NCBI GenBank assembly: GCA_023458215.1
Contig: JAEXAJ010000136.1
Location: forward strand, 72,095-136,094
DNA length: 64,000 nucleotides
DNA from: Bacteroidota bacterium
Lineage (GTDB): Bacteria; Bacteroidota; Bacteroidia; Bacteroidales; Bacteroidaceae
Reading direction: 5' to 3'
Part shown: positions 7,390-15,806 of the stretch, one piece after another
Numbering within the stretch: the stretch's first letter is position 1
How the letters are laid out: every line of letters begins with the position of its first letter
Program-made: the position numbers and the translations under genes
The notes under the pieces: model-generated
Told to the model about the DNA's origin: nothing
Database searches by the model: none
What the model saw: the letters and a program-made list of their open reading frames with translations, nothing else

Positions 7390-9840
7390 ATGAAGAAAAT
7401 CATTAGACCTATCTGTTTACTGACCGGTCTACTTTGTGCCCCGACAGTTATCCTGCATGCACAAGTCGATGAGAAACTGAAAGCCGATATCATCCGTACG
7501 GGCTATGTACACAGTCCTTTGCCTCTTGACGAGACAAAAGCTTTCGAAACATTCGGCCTTAAAAAGAAAGTTTTGGAATCAGTAGTATTGTGCGATATGG
7601 AAGACTTCTCCAAGTGGTCGCACAAAGGTATCGGTAAAATAGGCTTGACTACCGAGCGAAGTAAAACCGGCAAACATAGCCTGCGCCTGGAATCTGAAAC
7701 CGCTCCTGCCGAAATGCTGGGCTGGGGATTAGGACGTGGCACTTGTATGGCTACTTATGATGTGGGTGGCGCCAACTGGGAAGGTTACAACCGACTGAAA
7801 TTCTATATTTATCCTACTTGTGAAGGAGCACGCAGCATCTATCTGAATCTATATGTTGAGAATGACGGTGAAATCAAAGTCCCCGATAAATACGGTCGCG
7901 AAGGTTATCATGAGATAAACCTGAAGAACGACCAATGGAACGAATGTTTTGTTGAAATGTCCGGCTTGTCTCGTGATAAAGTGACTAAGGTTTCGTTTGC
8001 CATCGAGATATTTGGTCGGGAGAGCACGATGGGGGATTCGCTTCGTTTTGATGTAGATGCGGTAGAACTTCAGAAAATAGAAAATCCCGAAACGGTAAAA
8101 GGCTGGATGCCTGCTCAAAACCGTATCATCTTTTCTACTACCGGCTACAGTCTCGAAAGTCCTAAAACAGCCATCGTTCATGTGGAAAATCATAGCGGTC
8201 AATTCCAATTAAAGGATGCCGATACACAAGCCATCGTCTTTACGGGTCCTATCAAGAAAGAGAAAACCGGACTGGGTGAGTTTGAAACGATTGACTTCTC
8301 TACATTCAAGACACAAGGCAGATATGTGCTTCAAGTAGGCGATGTTGTTACTTTCCCCTTCTATATCCATAAAGATGTGTGGGATGATTCTGCCTGGCGT
8401 ATGGTAAACTTCCTGTTCTGCGAACGTTGCGGTTATCCGGTTCCCGGAAAACATGGCACTTGCCATACCGACTTGCATGTCAACCACAATGGTAAAGTGA
8501 TACCCATAAACGGAGGATGGCACGATGCTGCCGATATGTCTCAGCAAACTTTGCAGACGGGAGAAATATCTTACTCCTTGCTTTCGATGGCTAAACGTGC
8601 GAAAGAAAAAGGAAATACTGACCTCTATAACCGCCTGATGGAAGAAGCTCTTTGGGGCATTGACTTTATCCTGAAAACCCGTTTAGGCGATGGTTACCGT
8701 GCACAAACCTGGGGAACTAACCTTTGGACTGACGGAATACTGGGTACTATTGACGATGCCGGACGCCGTGAGATGCTTGTCCACAACGGAGCTTTAGAAA
8801 ACTTCCTGCTTGCCGGAATAGAAGCTTATACTTCCATGATGGTTGAAAACGATGTTGCCCTTAAAAATAACTTGAAGAAGATTGCTAAAGAAGATTTCGG
8901 TTTTGCCATGGAACGTTTCAATAAATTGGGTTTTGCCGAATTGATAAAGAAGGGCGGGGGACATGCCGGTATGGCATCCGAAAGCCAGTATCATGCCAAT
9001 ATCTCTTGGGCTGCCAGTATGCTTTACCAACTTACAGGAGAACAGCAGTATGCCGATGAAGCAGCAAAAGCCATTCGCTATACTTTACAGTGCCAACGCA
9101 CCGAACCCTTGAAAGACAAGAATAAAACTTGTGGCTTCTTCTATCGCGACTTGGCTAAGAAGTCTATTGTTCACTATACTCACCAGTCACGTGACTATGC
9201 CTATATGGAAGCATTGGCAGCCTTGTGCGAAACGCAGCCTAATCATGCCGAATATAATCAATGGATCCATTCGATGAAGCTGTATGGCAATTATCTGAAG
9301 AACATCATGCAACATGTGTATCCATACGAAATGGTACCCAGTGGAGTTTATCATAAAGATGAAGTGAAAGACTCACTGAACTTTTATGCCGTTCAAGTAG
9401 GTATTCGTAGCGGTGCCGAGAAAGATTATCAAGAGCAGTTAGAGAATGGTATTCGTTTGGATAAAGAACATTATCTGCGTATATTCCCGGCTTGGTTCTC
9501 TTTTAAAGGAAACATTGCCGTACATCTTTCTACCGGAAAAGCGGCTGCTATCTGTGCCAAAATATTGAAAGATAAAGAACTCAAAGACATTGCCGAACAA
9601 CAACTGTTCTGGGTGGTAGGAAAGAATCCTTTCGGTCAATCCATGATTTACGGAGAAGGTAGCAACTATCCACAACTCTATACTGCTTTGCCGGGCGAGA
9701 TGGTGGGAGAAATCCCTGTAGGTATGCAGTCTTATTTCAATGAAGACTCACCCTACTGGCCGCAGTTCAACACGGCTACTTACAAGGAAGTGTGGGGCTC
9801 TTCGGCTGCACGTTGGCTGATGTTGATCTCTGAATTTTAA
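7390..9840 (+). CDS. Glycoside hydrolase family 9 enzyme, secreted
   Basis: The 816-residue protein has a signal peptide (MKKIIRPICLLTGLLCAPTVILHAQ). A carbohydrate-binding-like beta-sandwich follows (about 55-225: VVLCDMEDFSKWSHKGIG...LRFDVDAVELQKI). Next is a GH9 N-terminal Ig-like domain (about 240-335) and an (alpha/alpha)6 catalytic domain to the C-terminus. GGWHDAADMSQQT (near residue 380) corresponds to the GH9 DAGD motif with catalytic aspartates. TATYKEVWGSSAARWL near the end likely carries the catalytic acid Glu. GH9 is mostly endo-beta-glucanases but includes exo-beta-glucosaminidases. The usual cellulase histidine motif is replaced by HYTHQSRDYAY, so cellulose specificity should not be assumed. 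Only 15 nt separate it from the next gene. Confidence 0.88.
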   Translation: MKKIIRPICLLTGLLCAPTVILHAQVDEKLKADIIRTGYVHSPLPLDETKAFETFGLKKKVLESVVLCDMEDFSKWSHKGIGKIGLTTERSKTGKHSLRLESETAPAEMLGWGLGRGTCMATYDVGGANWEGYNRLKFYIYPTCEGARSIYLNLYVENDGEIKVPDKYGREGYHEINLKNDQWNECFVEMSGLSRDKVTKVSFAIEIFGRESTMGDSLRFDVDAVELQKIENPETVKGWMPAQNRIIFSTTGYSLESPKTAIVHVENHSGQFQLKDADTQAIVFTGPIKKEKTGLGEFETIDFSTFKTQGRYVLQVGDVVTFPFYIHKDVWDDSAWRMVNFLFCERCGYPVPGKHGTCHTDLHVNHNGKVIPINGGWHDAADMSQQTLQTGEISYSLLSMAKRAKEKGNTDLYNRLMEEALWGIDFILKTRLGDGYRAQTWGTNLWTDGILGTIDDAGRREMLVHNGALENFLLAGIEAYTSMMVENDVALKNNLKKIAKEDFGFAMERFNKLGFAELIKKGGGHAGMASESQYHANISWAASMLYQLTGEQQYADEAAKAIRYTLQCQRTEPLKDKNKTCGFFYRDLAKKSIVHYTHQSRDYAYMEALAALCETQPNHAEYNQWIHSMKLYGNYLKNIMQHVYPYEMVPSGVYHKDEVKDSLNFYAVQVGIRSGAEKDYQEQLENGIRLDKEHYLRIFPAWFSFKGNIAVHLSTGKAAAICAKILKDKELKDIAEQQLFWVVGKNPFGQSMIYGEGSNYPQLYTALPGEMVGEIPVGMQSYFNEDSPYWPQFNTATYKEVWGSSAARWLMLISEF

Positions 9841-9855
9841 TAAAGGAGTAAAGTT

Positions 9856-11082
9856 ATGAACGATACGAACATTTATTCACGTCGCAACCTCGCGATAGAT
9901 ATGCTACGTGCATTGACCATGTTTACCATGATCTTTGTGAATGACTTCTGGAAAGTACACGACGTACCTCATTGGCTGGAACATGCCGCTTACGGGGAAG
10001 ATTTCATGGGATTGGCGGATATCGTATTTCCCTGTTTCCTCTTTGCGGTGGGTATGTCTATACCTTACGCCATAGAGGGCAGATATTCCAAAGGATATTC
10101 GGCAGAATCGACGTTGGGACATATTCTATCCCGTACCTTTGCTCTGCTGGTGATGGGAGCTTTTATCACAAATTCGGAATACCGTCTTTCTTCGGAGGTA
10201 TGCTATCCTATCGGTGTCTACTGGTTTATCATGGCGATAGGATTTATCGGAGTGTGGAATCAATATCCGCGAACGACGTCAAAGATGCAAAAAAACATCT
10301 TTCTGATATGTAAGATCATCGGTGTGCTGGCACTACTCTACCTCGCTTTCACCTTCCGCAATCCTAAGGGCGGAGTGTTCGGCTTTTCCGGAGGTATATT
10401 AGGTGCTATAGGCTGGACTTATCTGGTGTGTGCCGTTACCTATTATCTGACTCGTGACCGTTTGAAGTATCTGCTGCCAATTTGGATTATCTTTGTCCTG
10501 ATTTGTCTTCTGACTACCCCGTTGCGCGAGGAATTTGGCGGTACTGCCATTCTTGACTTTCCTGAATGGAACTTCCTCAGTGGCTTTTTGGGTGCATTGC
10601 ATATAGGCAACGGAGCATTGCCGACATTTACGATGGGGGGTATTCTGCTCTCCGTACTCAGCGCTCGGTATGTAGGTAAGAGTGATATTTGGAAGTTACG
10701 TACTTCGTGGATGGTCGCTGCGGGGCTTTTGCTGCTCGGCATCTTTTCGCACCAGTTTTGGATTGTTGCCAAGATAGGCAGTACGCCTCCTTGGGTCTTT
10801 TACGTCATGGCTATTTCGGTAGCTACCTATGGTGTGTTGAACTATTTGGTTAATCATCAGATTACGGGATGGTTCAAACTGATAAAGCCTGCGGGTACCG
10901 CTACGCTGACTACTTACCTGATTCCTTACGTTTTCTATGGTTTTGCTGATGTCACAGGTTACGTACTTCCGGATTGGTTTACTTATGGTTTCATGGGAAT
11001 AATCAACTGTATTTGCTTCGCTTTTGTGGTGATTGGTGTTACTTGGGTTTTGGAAAAATTGCATGTTAAACTTAAAATTTAG
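9856..11082 (+). CDS. DUF5009 / HGSNAT-like multi-pass membrane acyltransferase
   Basis: The 408-residue protein has about ten hydrophobic segments. Its N-terminus, RNLAIDMLRALTMFTMIFVND, is typical of the COG4299/DUF5009 family. That family is related to human heparan-alpha-glucosaminide N-acetyltransferase (HGSNAT) and to bacterial NagX-type proteins. HGSNAT moves an acetyl group across a membrane onto terminal glucosamine. By analogy this inner-membrane protein could acetylate an amino sugar released by the neighbouring enzymes, but transport or another acyl transfer is also possible. It is tightly packed between the GH9 gene (15 nt) and a GH10-like lipoprotein gene (9 nt), so it belongs to the same operon. 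Confidence 0.8.
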   Translation: MNDTNIYSRRNLAIDMLRALTMFTMIFVNDFWKVHDVPHWLEHAAYGEDFMGLADIVFPCFLFAVGMSIPYAIEGRYSKGYSAESTLGHILSRTFALLVMGAFITNSEYRLSSEVCYPIGVYWFIMAIGFIGVWNQYPRTTSKMQKNIFLICKIIGVLALLYLAFTFRNPKGGVFGFSGGILGAIGWTYLVCAVTYYLTRDRLKYLLPIWIIFVLICLLTTPLREEFGGTAILDFPEWNFLSGFLGALHIGNGALPTFTMGGILLSVLSARYVGKSDIWKLRTSWMVAAGLLLLGIFSHQFWIVAKIGSTPPWVFYVMAISVATYGVLNYLVNHQITGWFKLIKPAGTATLTTYLIPYVFYGFADVTGYVLPDWFTYGFMGIINCICFAFVVIGVTWVLEKLHVKLKI

Positions 11083-11091
11083 ATAGATATT

Positions 11092-12471
11092 ATGAAGAAG
11101 AACTTATTATCAGTATGGGTATTGATGTGTTTGATGCTGGGACTTTTTGCGTGCCAACCCAAGAAGGAAGCAGTCAAAGAATATCCTATGTTTTGGACAT
11201 GGCTTGATTATCGTCCCGGTATGAATTTCGATTCCATTTGCCAAGTGATGAACGATATCGGCATGGATGGTATCATGCTGAATGCACCTACTCCCGACGA
11301 TTATCGGGTGGCCATACCCATTGCCCACAAACACGGCATCGAAGTTTATGCCTGGCTGTGGACTATGAATTTGGAACACGACCGTGATAAAATACTGAAA
11401 GAGCATCCCGAATGGTTCAGTGTAAACCGTAATGGAAAGAGTTTGGCAGATACTACGGCTTACGTAGGTTATTATAAATTCCTTTGCCCTGCATTGCCCG
11501 AAGTGCGTGAGTATATTAATGAAAAGATCAAAGCCTATTGCGAAGTCGAAGGACTGAACGGTATCGCTATCGACTACCATCGCTTTGTGGATGTAGTCTT
11601 ACCCACCACCTTGTGGCCTAATTACGGCATTGTACAGGACCGTGAATATCCTGCATGGGATTATGGCTATCATCCGGAAATGATTAAGAAGTTCATGGCA
11701 CAATATGGCTACGATCCTCGCGAACAAGAAGATCCTTCTCTCGATGTGAAATGGCGTCAATTCCGTTGCGACCAGATTTCAGAAGTGGCAAACATGATTG
11801 CCGAAACGGTACATTCATACGGTAAGACCATGGCTGCTTCTCCATTTCCTACTCCGAAGATGGCTTCGCGTATGGTACGTCAGGATTGGGGCAATTGGAA
11901 TCTCGACATCGTATTCCCCATGGTTTACCATACCTTCTATACAGGAGATGTAAGCTTCATCTCCGACTGTACGGTTGAAAATGCACGTGACAAGAATGAG
12001 ATGACCACTCTCTATTGCGGTATGACTGCTACTAACGGTCCGAAGATGTTCGAGTGTATGGATGCTGCGTTCAATAGTGGTGCACAAGGTATTGCTGTAT
12101 TTACGATGTTAGGTCTTCGTTCTCCCGAAGTAAGACAGCAGTTCAAGGCTTATACGGATAGCATGCGGACAGTGCGTGCTGCCAATGGTGGTGTCATCAA
12201 GGCAACTTATCCGAAAGTGGCTGACATAGATCCTTTCAAACACGAAGGTATTATGAAACTGATGCAAGAACGTATGCAGCAAATTATAGCTAAAGCAGCC
12301 GGCAAAGAAGAACTTGCGCCATTGTCTTTGGGCGAATATAAGGAAGTGGATTCTTATGACGCAACCCGTTGCTATCAAGTAGTGGACGATAATAGCAAGA
12401 CGACTTTTGATGTTACTTTCTACCTTTACGGCGATGTGGTATCCGGATGGGATGTGAAAGCTGCTCATTAA
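11092..12471 (+). CDS. GH10-like (COG1649-type) putative glycosidase lipoprotein
   Basis: The 459-residue protein has a lipobox (LMLGLFAC, Cys near residue 20) and a TIM-barrel fold of the family-10-like putative hydrolases. Visible strands include GMDGIMLNAPTPDDY, KHGIEVYAWLWTMN, EGLNGIAIDYHRFVDV and LDIVFPMVYHTFY. Acidic residues at the ends of the later strands are candidate catalytic groups. It is not a true GH10 xylanase, and no substrate is established for most of this family. It ends PUL 1 and is followed by a bidirectional hairpin. Placement at the surface or periplasmic face is inferred from the lipobox. Confidence 0.8.
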   Translation: MKKNLLSVWVLMCLMLGLFACQPKKEAVKEYPMFWTWLDYRPGMNFDSICQVMNDIGMDGIMLNAPTPDDYRVAIPIAHKHGIEVYAWLWTMNLEHDRDKILKEHPEWFSVNRNGKSLADTTAYVGYYKFLCPALPEVREYINEKIKAYCEVEGLNGIAIDYHRFVDVVLPTTLWPNYGIVQDREYPAWDYGYHPEMIKKFMAQYGYDPREQEDPSLDVKWRQFRCDQISEVANMIAETVHSYGKTMAASPFPTPKMASRMVRQDWGNWNLDIVFPMVYHTFYTGDVSFISDCTVENARDKNEMTTLYCGMTATNGPKMFECMDAAFNSGAQGIAVFTMLGLRSPEVRQQFKAYTDSMRTVRAANGGVIKATYPKVADIDPFKHEGIMKLMQERMQQIIAKAAGKEELAPLSLGEYKEVDSYDATRCYQVVDDNSKTTFDVTFYLYGDVVSGWDVKAAH

Positions 12472-12478
12472 ACTTTCG

Positions 12479-12522
12479 TTGAAGGGGGGATAGTCAAAAT
12501 TACTTCTGACTATCCCCTTCAA
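12479..12522. terminator. Bidirectional terminator between convergent operons
   Basis: TTGAAGGGGGGATAGTCA (12479-12496) faces TGACTATCCCCTTCAA (12507-12522), a long stem with a two-base bulge in the G/C run. It lies between the PUL 1 stop at 12471 and the minus-strand receptor stop at 12543. Confidence 0.75.
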
Positions 12523-12542
12523 CTATCAGTTGTTGTTATGAA

Positions 12543-15500
12543 TTAGTTGAAGATATAGCGCACCCCTACTTGAATCTGCCAGCAATTAGAGCTGTTTTTC
12601 TGATAAGAAAAAGTCTCGGTAGGCAATGTGTTCTTACCGCTCGCGGCTGAGTAATACATTGAGTAAGTGGGAACATTATCACTTGTTACACCTTCATACT
12701 TCAGGATGCGCCCGCTATTAACGGGTATTTTGCTTATTCCCCATGTATCGTTCAGCAGGTTGCCGATGTTGAATATGTCTAAAGTAAACTGCAACGTATT
12801 CATTGTCTTGCCCACTTTCAGGTTGAAGTCCTGCACCAACTTGAAGTCAAATTGATTGAGCCACGGATAACGTGCTGAATATGCTTCGGCATACTCACCT
12901 TTATGTTTCTTCAGATACGGGTCTTGATTGACGAAGTTCCAGAAAGCAGTGGCCTGCTCGTCTGCTGTGAATCCGTTCTTGTCGATGAATTTTAGTTCGT
13001 CTTTGCCCTTGGGGATATATATAAGGTCGTTGTTTATGCCGTCGCGGTTCATATCTCCATTGTACATATACGAGTAATTTCCGGGGGCATAGCCTGTGTA
13101 GTATAGACTTACAGTCGTTGCAAAATGTTTGGCGTAGCTGAACTTGTACGCCACAGATGCAATGAGCCTGTTCGGAGTGAGATACTGTGAGTTGCGCAAG
13201 GGTAGGTAGTTACCACCGTTCACGGTAGGAGTGTTCTGCCACAATTCGTAGGGTTGTGCACCCGGATTGCCCGATACTTCTTTGGAACTGGTATGCGTAT
13301 ATGCCATCATCAGGTTCAGTCTTTCAATGGGGTTCATGTTCAGTGTGGCATTGAAACTGTAGCTGTATCCCTTGCTTGTATTGGTAAGGATATAAGCTCC
13401 CGACATGTTTGGTATTACCCGGCTGTCATTGGCGCCCGGATACATATAGCGCTTGTCGGGGCCATTAAATTGGGTTACTTTGGCATTGTCCGCCGAAATC
13501 ATGTTTACGTTCTGTTGCAGTACGGCATTCAGGTTCTTGGCAAATACACCTTCCAGGGTAAGTCCCGCATTAAACGGAAGAGGCAGTTTAATGTCGGCTG
13601 CAAGGGTACTTTTCCATATCTGTGGCAATTTAAAGTCAGGATCAATGCCCGCTACGGCTCCCGGAGCTTTCTCTACCGGCGTTTGTGGAAACAAATCGGG
13701 GAGCAATGCCATTACTTCATCTTTGGGGCGAACCTTTCCTGCCAGTTTGGCCAAAGCCGATGGGTCGGAGATTGTGACTGTATTTTGAATCATACCGCTG
13801 TTGGTAGGCATATTGGTGAAGAATACGAAAGGCATACGTCCGGTGAATATACCCGTTCCTCCACGGAGTCTCAAGTTGTTGTCTCCCAAAACATCCCAGT
13901 TGAAGCCTGCACGTGGCGAGAACAGAACTTTTGTGCCGGGCCATGTACCGGTATTGATTTTTGCACCATTGGCAAAAGTCAGTTCGGAGACTGCCTTATT
14001 CTCCATCAGGTCATTCAGATAGGTTGGTATATCCATACGCAGACCGGCTGTTACCTTCAGGTTCTGATTGATATTCCACATGTCTTGTACGTAGGCCGAG
14101 AATTGACCGAAAGACAATTCGGCTTTAGGTTTGTCTTCGCCGCCGTAGCCGTAAGTCAATGAGTACAAGATGGGAGCTGCGCCGTTTTTGAAGTCGTCGA
14201 AACTGTTGTAACGGTAATATCCCAGCCCACATCCCATGAAGGAGTTGCTGACGTATTGGCTTTCGTAGGAAAGTCCGGCCGTAAGTATGTGTTTGTCCAG
14301 GTTCAGCGTGAAGTTGTCCGTCAAAGTCCAAATGTCGTTTGCCACGGCATTGTTATAGGTATATAGCTCATAACCGGCAGTCATAAACATATCGCCGTCT
14401 TTCAGAATGTCCACCATTGGGAACAGGGAAGAGTCCGAACCACGTTCGTCTTTGATCTTTGTAAGTGTGGCCAATACCTGATTGGACATTTTGCCTCCGA
14501 AGTTACTGTTCAGTTCGGCGGTTAGTGAGTGCACCAGATTGTTCATTTCATAACAACTGTTGCGGAAGGGCAGTGAGGCCGAACTATAATGTCCGTGGGA
14601 GGTAGCCGTTCCCGGCATGCTTTGGCTGGTGGGATTGGTATATTGGTTTTTGGTATAGTTGTAGCGAACGGTCAATTTGTTATTCGTATTGATGTTCCAG
14701 TCTATACGAGTCAGCGCTTTCTTGGTGAAAGTACCGGCATTGTAGTTGGTGTAAGACCCCGGATCATAATCGTATTGATCGCGGAGCACTTGTGCGAAGG
14801 CCTCCATATCTTTGGCTGTAACTCTTGTTATCAGGTTATCGTCGCTTCCCACACCGTCGGTCGAAAGTTTCCACTTAAAGATCGGTTTGGGCGCGTCTTC
14901 ATATTCCCCATTCACAAAGAAGAACAGTTTGTTTTTGATGATAGGGCCTCCGAATGTGAAGCCGTACGTACGTTTCTCTTCTGCCGGACGCTCTCCGAGG
15001 TCAACTCCGTCTATTTTATTTCCTCTCATGTGCTGGTTGCGGAAATAGGTATAAGCCGTTCCTCTGTAAGTATTAGTACCACTTTTGGTGATAGCGTTGA
15101 TACCCGCTCCGATAAAGTTGGCTTGGCGTACATCGAACGGGGCGATGTTGACTTGCAGTTCTTCGATAGCATCCAATGAGATGGGGCTTCCACCACCCGG
15201 CATAGGGGTTGAAGAGAGGCCGAAGTTATTGTTGAAGTTGGCGCCGTCTATCGTAATGTTGTTCATTCGTCCGTCTTGTCCGCCAAACGAGTTGTTGGTG
15301 CCGGCGTATGGCGAGAGTTTGGTAAAGTCCGACAGAGAACGGCTGATGGACGGTAGCGCCGTGAGTTGGCTGTTGTTGATATTGGTAGAAGCTCCTGTCT
15401 TTGTTCCTGAGAATTTGGACTTGGTAGCTATTACCACAACTTCGTCCAGCAGTCCGGAGTCTTCGTGCAGTGTAGCGTTGAGTACATAGTTGTCGCCTAG

Positions 15501-15806
15501 CGAGAGGCTAATGTCTTCGTAAACTGCGTTTTTAAATCCAATGTAGGATATGTCTACCTTATAGGGGCCGCCGGTACGCATACCTTGTAGGCTGAAACGT
15601 CCGTCGGCATTGGTAATTGTACCGTAGGTTGTTCCTGACGGAATATGTACAGCTTGTATGGTTGCCCCGATCAGAGGCTCATTGTCGCCTTTTATTAGTC
15701 CGTTCATGCCGGAGGTGGTTACTTGGGCGTATAATGATACGTTCAGCAGCATGCAAAGTATCATTAATAGTTTGAATTTTTTCATACGTTTCTTTGTTTT
15801 AATCAT
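12543..15806 (-). CDS. Oar-like TonB-dependent outer-membrane receptor
   Basis: The 1087-residue protein starts MIKTKKRMKKFKLLMILCMLLNVSLYAQ; ATG 15785 is an alternative start seven codons in. A CarboxypepD_reg/Cna-like domain occupies about 35-125 (GLIKGDNEPLIGATIQAVHIP...NADGRFSLQG). The plug follows (LDEVVVIATKSKFSG...SRSLSDFTKLSPYAG...DGRMNNITIDGANFNNN). A large barrel ends in VGVRYIFN. The long GGxDGRMNxxTIDG and NIAPFDVRQANFIGAGINAITKSGTN blocks mark the Oar branch rather than SusC, and no SusD partner is present. The start overlaps the stop of the upstream nucleotidase gene by one base (TAATG), indicating translational coupling. Substrate unknown; a nucleotide or nucleoside-derived ligand is a guess from the partner. 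Confidence 0.88.
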   Translation of the reverse strand: MIKTKKRMKKFKLLMILCMLLNVSLYAQVTTSGMNGLIKGDNEPLIGATIQAVHIPSGTTYGTITNADGRFSLQGMRTGGPYKVDISYIGFKNAVYEDISLSLGDNYVLNATLHEDSGLLDEVVVIATKSKFSGTKTGASTNINNSQLTALPSISRSLSDFTKLSPYAGTNNSFGGQDGRMNNITIDGANFNNNFGLSSTPMPGGGSPISLDAIEELQVNIAPFDVRQANFIGAGINAITKSGTNTYRGTAYTYFRNQHMRGNKIDGVDLGERPAEEKRTYGFTFGGPIIKNKLFFFVNGEYEDAPKPIFKWKLSTDGVGSDDNLITRVTAKDMEAFAQVLRDQYDYDPGSYTNYNAGTFTKKALTRIDWNINTNNKLTVRYNYTKNQYTNPTSQSMPGTATSHGHYSSASLPFRNSCYEMNNLVHSLTAELNSNFGGKMSNQVLATLTKIKDERGSDSSLFPMVDILKDGDMFMTAGYELYTYNNAVANDIWTLTDNFTLNLDKHILTAGLSYESQYVSNSFMGCGLGYYRYNSFDDFKNGAAPILYSLTYGYGGEDKPKAELSFGQFSAYVQDMWNINQNLKVTAGLRMDIPTYLNDLMENKAVSELTFANGAKINTGTWPGTKVLFSPRAGFNWDVLGDNNLRLRGGTGIFTGRMPFVFFTNMPTNSGMIQNTVTISDPSALAKLAGKVRPKDEVMALLPDLFPQTPVEKAPGAVAGIDPDFKLPQIWKSTLAADIKLPLPFNAGLTLEGVFAKNLNAVLQQNVNMISADNAKVTQFNGPDKRYMYPGANDSRVIPNMSGAYILTNTSKGYSYSFNATLNMNPIERLNLMMAYTHTSSKEVSGNPGAQPYELWQNTPTVNGGNYLPLRNSQYLTPNRLIASVAYKFSYAKHFATTVSLYYTGYAPGNYSYMYNGDMNRDGINNDLIYIPKGKDELKFIDKNGFTADEQATAFWNFVNQDPYLKKHKGEYAEAYSARYPWLNQFDFKLVQDFNLKVGKTMNTLQFTLDIFNIGNLLNDTWGISKIPVNSGRILKYEGVTSDNVPTYSMYYSAASGKNTLPTETFSYQKNSSNCWQIQVGVRYIFN

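Noticed and set aside
13254..14162. 302-codon frame opposite the Oar-like receptor gene
   Set aside because: It lies fully inside a clear receptor gene on the other strand and has the composition of an antisense shadow.
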